Below are positions 6,819-11,283 of a DNA stretch of 11,283 bases, piece by piece; positions within the stretch are counted from its first letter, which is position 1; the number at the start of each line of letters is the position of its first letter. The DNA comes from Chloroflexota bacterium (lineage in GTDB: Bacteria; Chloroflexota; Dehalococcoidia; SM23-28-2; RBG-16-64-32), in the NCBI GenBank assembly GCA_022564695.1, contig JADFKX010000053.1, forward strand, positions 1 to 11,283, given 5' to 3'. A model generated the notes under the pieces. The model saw nothing but the letters and a program-made list of their open reading frames with translations. It made no database searches and was not told where the DNA came from. The position numbers and the translations under genes are program-made.

Positions 6819-6837
6819 CACCGTTCTGTTAACGGTG
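6819..6837. repeat. Inverted repeat CACCGTT-ctgtt-AACGGTG
   Basis: Perfect 7-bp arms flank a 5-nt loop. No run of T follows, so it is a poor intrinsic terminator and could instead be a protein-binding site. A related 10-bp palindrome, CCGTTAACGG, lies at 6717-6726 just after the regulator stop; both contain GTTAACGG. The two sites bracket the octamer repeat at 6784-6802. Confidence 0.4.
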
Positions 6838-6912
6838 TCCCTTCATAGTTGTGGTAGGGAGAAAAAGGACCAGACCCCTTTGGGGACCACAGGAAGGGAA
6901 GCGCCGGACAAA

Positions 6913-7113
6913 ATGGACGAGCCCAAAAGGTGCGCCTCGTGCGATATCCAGCTTGAGAAGCTATCTCTCATCGTAGAGGGCTTCATCTATTGCTGCCGGG
7001 GTTGTGCCCAAGGCGGTCCCTGCGTGTGCAGCTACGTGGGTGAGTCAGCGAGGTATCCGCGTAACGGCCACAGCGCTGAGACAGCTCTGGACCTCTACGG
7101 AGACGCTACGTAG
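6913..7113 (+). CDS. Small cysteine-rich putative metal-binding protein
   Basis: The 66-residue protein has seven cysteines in its first 39 residues: C7-x2-C10, then YCCRGC (C27, C28, C31) and GGPCVC (C37, C39). A CxxC knuckle followed by an aromatic-Cys-Cys-x-x-Cys-Ala-x-Gly segment recalls the short metal-binding domains of cation-transport ATPases and the YCCEACA segment of bacterial metallothioneins, so zinc or copper binding is likely but not proven. The remaining 27 residues are polar, with no signal peptide or membrane segment. ATG 6913 is preferred. A longer frame from GTG 6835 would start inside the inverted repeat and add a low-complexity polar leader. AGGAAGGG at about 6892-6899 is a purine-rich but somewhat distant ribosome-binding site. 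It is too short for confident family assignment. Confidence 0.65.
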   Translation: MDEPKRCASCDIQLEKLSLIVEGFIYCCRGCAQGGPCVCSYVGESARYPRNGHSAETALDLYGDAT

Positions 7114-7142
7114 GCGTGCAATCTGCCGGGGAGGAACAGATA

Positions 7143-7283
7143 GTGACGGGCCCAAACAGGGAGGGTAATCCGGAACGCATCCTGCCCCGCATCACCGCTT
7201 ATTCCGGCTGTAACAACGAACGACAGGCCTTGTTGTACATAATGAATAGTACATTAGGGAGAGTGGAATATGACCGTCCTTAG
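7143..7283 (+). CDS. Possible 46-residue small protein or leader peptide
   Basis: A GTG at 7143 follows the strong Shine-Dalgarno sequence GGGGAGG (7128-7134) at an ideal 8-nt spacing and opens 46 codons that end in TAG at 7281-7283. The stop lies 14 nt inside the next gene, whose ATG is at 7270, so ribosomes ending here could re-initiate there. The peptide is neutral to basic (starts TGPNREGNPERILPRI, ends LGRVEYDRP), with a single Cys and no signal peptide. I do not recognise it. Against it, GC at third codon positions is clearly lower than in neighbouring genes, and the strong site may be fortuitous. It could be a translated leader that sets expression of the surface protein, or nothing. 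Confidence 0.35.
   Translation: MTGPNREGNPERILPRITAYSGCNNERQALLYIMNSTLGRVEYDRP
7234..7253. promoter_or_regulatory. Short inverted repeat TGTAC-N10-GTACA before the surface-protein gene
   Basis: TGTAC (7234-7238) and GTACA (7249-7253) form 5-bp arms around an AT-rich centre (ATAATGAATA) in an otherwise GC-rich region, 17 bp before the ATG at 7270. The spacing fits a dimeric repressor operator or part of a promoter. The arms are short and could be chance. Confidence 0.25.
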
Positions 7284-10200
7284 AGAGGGTTCTGGGGCGC
7301 GCTGGCTCATTATCGCTGCCAGCGCCATCACCATTTCTGCGTTAGCTGTAGCTGCCTGGTTCGCTATGGATATTGGCGGCAGCGCGGCCGTGCACGACGA
7401 CGACATCTTCGAGCTCGAAGGGGACATCGTTGAAAACGGCAACGCCGCGGATGGGCCGGACTGGGGCGCCATCTTCAACGCCGATGGAAGCGTGGCCAGC
7501 CTGTTCGGTGGTGTGGACGCGGCCTTCCTCATGGACGACCTCTCCCAGGCCAGCCAGAAAGACGACACGATCTTCGCCGGGTCCAACAAGAACAACGACC
7601 TGATCGCGACCTGGAACTGGGATACCGGCAATAACCCCCCTAAGGACGACTTCTCTAACGCCTACGTCTGGGCCGCCAGGAACCGCGCAGGCGATCTCAT
7701 CATATACACCGGCCTGGAGCGCCTGGCTACAGAGGGCGAAAGCCACGTAGACGTGCAGTTCTACCGTGAGGCCATCGCGCTGGACAAGTCACCGCCCTGC
7801 GGCGACGACCTGACCTCTGACCCGGACGATGGCTCGCCCTGCGAGTTTGTCGGCGAGAAGAGCCAGGGTGACCTGATGGTCTCCATGGACTTCGAAAAGG
7901 GCGGCAACCTGGGCTTGCTCCGCATCTACGAATGGGACGCGACGATCCAGGAGTACGCTCTAGTATTCGACATCCCGGGTGAGGGCTGCAACCCAGCCAA
8001 CTCGTTCCCGGCGGACACAGTTTGCGCCTTCAATAGCAATGGCAGCGGCCCCATCCAGGGTGGCCCCTGGCCCAGCTACGACCGCCACGGCAACGTAATC
8101 ACGGAGCTGGAGCCTAACCAGTTCACTGAGGTCGGCGTCAACGTCAGCGAGCTCCTCGGGTTCGTTTGCATCAACTCGGTGATCGCCAAGACTCGGACAT
8201 CCCAGGAGATCACTGCCGAGCTGAAGGACTTCTCGCCGCCGCAGGCCTTCGATGTGTGTGACCTCGATGTCGAGAAGACCGGAGACCTCATCTCCAAAGT
8301 CGGCGACCCCGCTGATTACACCATCACCATCACCAACAGCGGCGCGGTGACCCTCTTCAAGCAGGACATCATCGATAGCTTGCTGGGCGACATCACTATC
8401 GGTGGCGTTGACCAGTCTAACCCCTTCGTAACCTCTAACACCTGCGGAGCGGAACTGGCCCCTGGCGCCTCCTGCACCATCAACCTCACCTACACTGTCC
8501 AGCCGGGTGACCCGGACCCGCTCCTGAACACGGTTGATGTTGTCTATGACAGCGAGGCAGGCCTCCAGGGTGGCGAGGCCACGAGCAGCTCCTCGCATGA
8601 AGTGAACCTGTTCCAGCCCGATTTCACCATCACCAAGGCCGGCGATGGCGTATCCAAGATCGGGGACCAGGTGACCTACACTTTCACGATTGCTAACACC
8701 TCGTCCTTCGATAGCCCTGATCTGGACTTGGTGAGCATCAGCGATGACAAGCTGGGCGACCTGTCGGCTCAGGCTACGGCTGCGGGCTGCGACGTCCTGA
8801 CCCCGGAGACAAGCGATGGCGCCGGCGATGGTGAGATATGCAACTTCCAGGTGCAGCACACGATCCCTGGCGGCGCCTCTGACCCGTACACAAATATCGT
8901 CACGGCCACTTACAGCCCGGATGGCTTCCCCAACCAACTCACTCGCAACGATACCCATGAAGTGAACCTGTTCGGGCCGGACTTCACGATCACTAAGACA
9001 GGCGACGAGCTTTCGAAGATCGGTGACCAGGTGACCTACACGTTCACGATCACCAACACCTCAACCTCAGACAGCCCGGACCTGAACCTGTTGAGCATCA
9101 GCGACGACAAGTTGGGAGACCTGTCTGCGGCCGCTACGTCCGCGGGCTGCGATGTCCTGACGACCGATCCGCTGGAGACCTGCGTTTTCCAGGTGCAGCA
9201 CACGGTCCCGGGTAGCGCCTCTGACCCGTACGTCAACGAGGTTACCGTCACCTACCAGGTGGACGGCTTCCCCAACCAGATCACACACTCCACTACCCAT
9301 AGCCTTAACCTGTTCCAGCCCTCGATCACGCTGGAGAAGACGGGCGACTCGCTCTCCAAGACCGGGGACCTGGTCAACTACACGATCACCCTCAGCAATA
9401 CCAGCTCAACTGACAGCCCGAATCTGGAGTGCACGATCACGGACGCTTTGCTGGGAATCAACGTGAGCGTGACGTTGGCTTCGGGCGGGCAGCACGTGAT
9501 CAACGCCAGCCGGGTGGTGCAGAGTGGAGACCTCGACCCGCTGGTGAACACGGCGGATGTGACCTGCAGCCCGATAGGCTTCCCCAACGTACTGACGGCC
9601 ACGGCCTCCCACAGCGTGAACCTGTTCCAGCCCGGCGTGGATGTGACGAAGACCGGCGACACCCTGTCGAAGATCGGTGACCGGGTTACGTACGACTTCA
9701 CGATCACGAACATGGGATCACACGACAGCCCCAACCTGTTGTTGGACAGCGTGAACGACACGGTGCTGGGTAACCGGATGACAGCAGCTAACGCTGCCGG
9801 TTGCGGCACCCTGGCGCCGGAGACGAGTGATGGCGCTGGCGACGGCGAGTCTTGCAGCTTCAGCGTAGACTACACGATTCAGGCGCAGGACCCTGACCCG
9901 CTGGTGAACGTGGTGACGGTGCACTACCACCCGGACGGTTTCCCGAACGACATCAGTGACAGCGATGACCACAGCGTAAACCTGTTCCAGCCCGGCGTAG
10001 ATGTTACGAAGACAGGCGACACCCTGTCGAAGGTCGGGGACCAGGTCACCTATGACTTCACGATCACGAACACGGGGTCACACGACAGCCCCGACCTTCT
10101 GCTGGACAGCGTGAGCGACACGGTGCTGGGTTTCCTGACGGCGGCGGCTACCGCTGCTGGTTGCGGTACCCTGGCGCCGGAGACGAGCGATGGCGCTGGC

Positions 10201-11283
10201 GATGGGCAGTCGTGCAGCTTCAGCGTGGACTACACGATTCAAGTGCAGAACCCTGACCCGCTGGTAAACGTGGTGACGGTGAACTACCACCCTGAGGGCT
10301 TCCCGAACGACATCAGTGACAGTGACAGCCACAGCGTGAACCTGTTCCAGCCCTCAGTCATGGTCATCAAGACAGGCGACACCCTGTCGAAGGTCGGTGA
10401 CCAGGTCACATACGACTTCACGATCCTCAACAACGGCTCGTTCGACAGCCCTGACCTGTTGCTGGACAGTGTGAGCGACACGGTGCTGGGTAACCTGACG
10501 GCGGCCGCTATCGCTGCCGGCTGCGGCACCCTGGCGCCGGAGACGAGTGATGGCGCTGGCGACGGTGAGTCGTGCAGCTTCAGCGTAGACTACACAATTC
10601 AGGGGCAGGACCCTGATCCGCTGGTGAACGTGGTGACGGTGCACTACCACCCTGAGGGCTTCCCCAACGACATCAGTGACAGCGACGACCACAGCCTGAA
10701 CCTGTTCCAGCCCGGCGTGGAGGTGACAAAGACCGGCGACGAGCTGTCGAAGGTCGGTGACCAGGTCACCTACGACTTCACGATCACGAACACCGGATCA
10801 CACGACAGCCCCGACCTTGTGCTGGACAGCGTGAGCGACACGGTGCTGGGTAACCTGACGGCGGCGGCTACCGGCGCCGGTTGCGGCGCCCTGGCGCCGG
10901 AGACGAGCGATAGCGCCGGCGACGGTGAGTCGTGCAGCTTCAGCGTAGACTACACGATTCAGGGGCAGGACCCTGACCCGCTGGTGAACGTGGTGACCGT
11001 GAACTACCACCCTGACGGCTTCCCGAACGACATCAGTGACAGCGACGACCACAGCCTGAACCTGTTCCAGCCGGACTTCACGATCACTAAAACAGGTGAC
11101 GAGCTGTCGAAGATCGGCGATGTGGTGACCTACACGTTCACCATCGCCAACATCTCATCCTCAGACAGCCCGGACCTGAACCTGGTGAGCATCAGCGACG
11201 ACAAGCTGGGTAACCTGATGACGGCCGCTACCGCTGCCGGTTGCGGCACCCTGGCGCCGGAGACGAGTGATGGCTCTGGCGAC
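7270..11283 (+). CDS. Giant secreted or anchored surface protein with DUF11-type repeats, 3'-truncated by window edge
   Basis: The frame is open for all 1338 codons to the window end. AGGGAGAG at 7256-7263 supports the ATG. Residues 1-11 carry two Arg and 12-33 are hydrophobic (WLIIAASAITISALAVAAW), a signal peptide or membrane anchor. Residues 34-337 form a domain with six Cys (177, 193, 240, 252, 300, 330) and the segment DDTIFAGSNKNND, similar to N-terminal regions of other DUF11-bearing surface proteins. From residue 338 follow eight complete repeats and a partial ninth, starting at residues 338, 458, 578, 692, 796, 916, 1036, 1156 and 1276. Each opens with K-[TA]-GD...GD, then YTxTITNT, a D-x2-LG turn and a PLVNVVTV-like strand, typical of DUF11/DUF7507 beta-sandwiches. 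They probably form a stiff extracellular stalk for adhesion or envelope structure. The C-terminal anchor is outside the window, and the ligand is unknown. Confidence 0.9.
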   Translation, partial: MTVLREGSGARWLIIAASAITISALAVAAWFAMDIGGSAAVHDDDIFELEGDIVENGNAADGPDWGAIFNADGSVASLFGGVDAAFLMDDLSQASQKDDTIFAGSNKNNDLIATWNWDTGNNPPKDDFSNAYVWAARNRAGDLIIYTGLERLATEGESHVDVQFYREAIALDKSPPCGDDLTSDPDDGSPCEFVGEKSQGDLMVSMDFEKGGNLGLLRIYEWDATIQEYALVFDIPGEGCNPANSFPADTVCAFNSNGSGPIQGGPWPSYDRHGNVITELEPNQFTEVGVNVSELLGFVCINSVIAKTRTSQEITAELKDFSPPQAFDVCDLDVEKTGDLISKVGDPADYTITITNSGAVTLFKQDIIDSLLGDITIGGVDQSNPFVTSNTCGAELAPGASCTINLTYTVQPGDPDPLLNTVDVVYDSEAGLQGGEATSSSSHEVNLFQPDFTITKAGDGVSKIGDQVTYTFTIANTSSFDSPDLDLVSISDDKLGDLSAQATAAGCDVLTPETSDGAGDGEICNFQVQHTIPGGASDPYTNIVTATYSPDGFPNQLTRNDTHEVNLFGPDFTITKTGDELSKIGDQVTYTFTITNTSTSDSPDLNLLSISDDKLGDLSAAATSAGCDVLTTDPLETCVFQVQHTVPGSASDPYVNEVTVTYQVDGFPNQITHSTTHSLNLFQPSITLEKTGDSLSKTGDLVNYTITLSNTSSTDSPNLECTITDALLGINVSVTLASGGQHVINASRVVQSGDLDPLVNTADVTCSPIGFPNVLTATASHSVNLFQPGVDVTKTGDTLSKIGDRVTYDFTITNMGSHDSPNLLLDSVNDTVLGNRMTAANAAGCGTLAPETSDGAGDGESCSFSVDYTIQAQDPDPLVNVVTVHYHPDGFPNDISDSDDHSVNLFQPGVDVTKTGDTLSKVGDQVTYDFTITNTGSHDSPDLLLDSVSDTVLGFLTAAATAAGCGTLAPETSDGAGDGQSCSFSVDYTIQVQNPDPLVNVVTVNYHPEGFPNDISDSDSHSVNLFQPSVMVIKTGDTLSKVGDQVTYDFTILNNGSFDSPDLLLDSVSDTVLGNLTAAAIAAGCGTLAPETSDGAGDGESCSFSVDYTIQGQDPDPLVNVVTVHYHPEGFPNDISDSDDHSLNLFQPGVEVTKTGDELSKVGDQVTYDFTITNTGSHDSPDLVLDSVSDTVLGNLTAAATGAGCGALAPETSDSAGDGESCSFSVDYTIQGQDPDPLVNVVTVNYHPDGFPNDISDSDDHSLNLFQPDFTITKTGDELSKIGDVVTYTFTIANISSSDSPDLNLVSISDDKLGNLMTAATAAGCGTLAPETSDGSGD
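8281..11283 (+). repeat. Tandem protein-coding repeat array, nine units, mostly 360 bp
   Basis: Unit starts are 8281, 8641, 9001, 9343, 9655, 10015, 10375, 10735 and 11095, giving lengths 360, 360, 342, 312, 360, 360, 360 and 360 bp, then 189 bp to the edge. Units 2-3 form one subfamily (SISDDKLGDLS). Units 5-8 form another (DSVSDTVLGNLT, then CGTLAPETSDGAGDGESC), very similar in DNA; units 7 and 8 differ at 2 to 6 of 60 positions in the lines I compared. Units 1 and 4 are diverged. A linker H-[SE]-[VL]-NLF-[QG]-P joins the units. Recent tandem duplication of units 5-8 is the simplest reading. Confidence 0.95.

Noticed and set aside
6835..6912. Extended start (GTG 6835) for the cysteine-rich protein
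   Set aside because: It would begin inside the inverted repeat with no ribosome site, and the extra 26 residues look like translated leader.
7960..11052. Long reverse-strand open frames across the surface-protein repeats (332, 143, 112, 84 residues and others)
   Set aside because: They recur once per 360-bp unit, mirror the plus-strand repeat, and are rich in Val/Arg/Ala as expected from the complement of GC-biased codons. The plus frame has signal peptide, domains and ribosome site.
8281..11283. CRISPR or non-coding satellite interpretation of the 360-bp periodicity
   Set aside because: Units are long, contiguous without spacers, in one open frame, and encode a known type of extracellular repeat.

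Overview
The window is high-GC bacterial DNA with densely packed housekeeping genes in its left half and accessory genes in its right half. A C5-pathway haem operon, a DUF3090 protein and a giant surface protein with DUF11-type repeats together suggest Chloroflexota or a related GC-rich monoderm lineage (possibly Dehalococcoidia-like). This placement is inference, since no rRNA or marker with a secure lineage is present.

Positions 1-2888 hold the end of a tetrapyrrole operon. hemB (5' end outside the window) overlaps by 4 nt a GTG-started gene in which a HAD-superfamily hydrolase domain is fused in frame to a complete glutamate-1-semialdehyde aminomutase (HemL). HemL makes 5-aminolevulinate and HemB condenses two of these into porphobilinogen, so the two genes encode consecutive steps. 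The HAD half is unexpected.

Positions 2889-4696 hold dnaN (the DNA polymerase III sliding clamp) behind a good sigma70-type promoter, then a reverse-strand GNAT acetyltransferase. The GNAT gene is followed on the plus strand by a second, diverged copy of the last 26 codons of dnaN. The GNAT gene therefore sits between two copies of the dnaN tail, the footprint of a recombination or insertion event.

Positions 4697-6688 hold a DUF3090 protein, a convergent gene for an unrecognised 127-residue acidic protein, and a divergent OmpR/PhoB-type response regulator with no kinase next to it.

Positions 6689-11283 contain a non-coding stretch with an 11-bp-spaced direct repeat and an inverted repeat, a 66-residue cysteine-rich protein, a possible 46-codon small ORF with a strong ribosome-binding site, and an open frame of 1338 codons that runs off the right edge. 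That frame encodes a secreted or anchored surface protein: signal/anchor helix, an N-terminal domain of about 300 residues, then eight complete beta-sandwich-like repeats and part of a ninth. Most repeat units are exactly 120 codons. Repeats 5-8 are nearly identical, and the partial ninth looks like a hybrid of two repeat subfamilies. No tRNA, rRNA, CRISPR array or transposase was seen.
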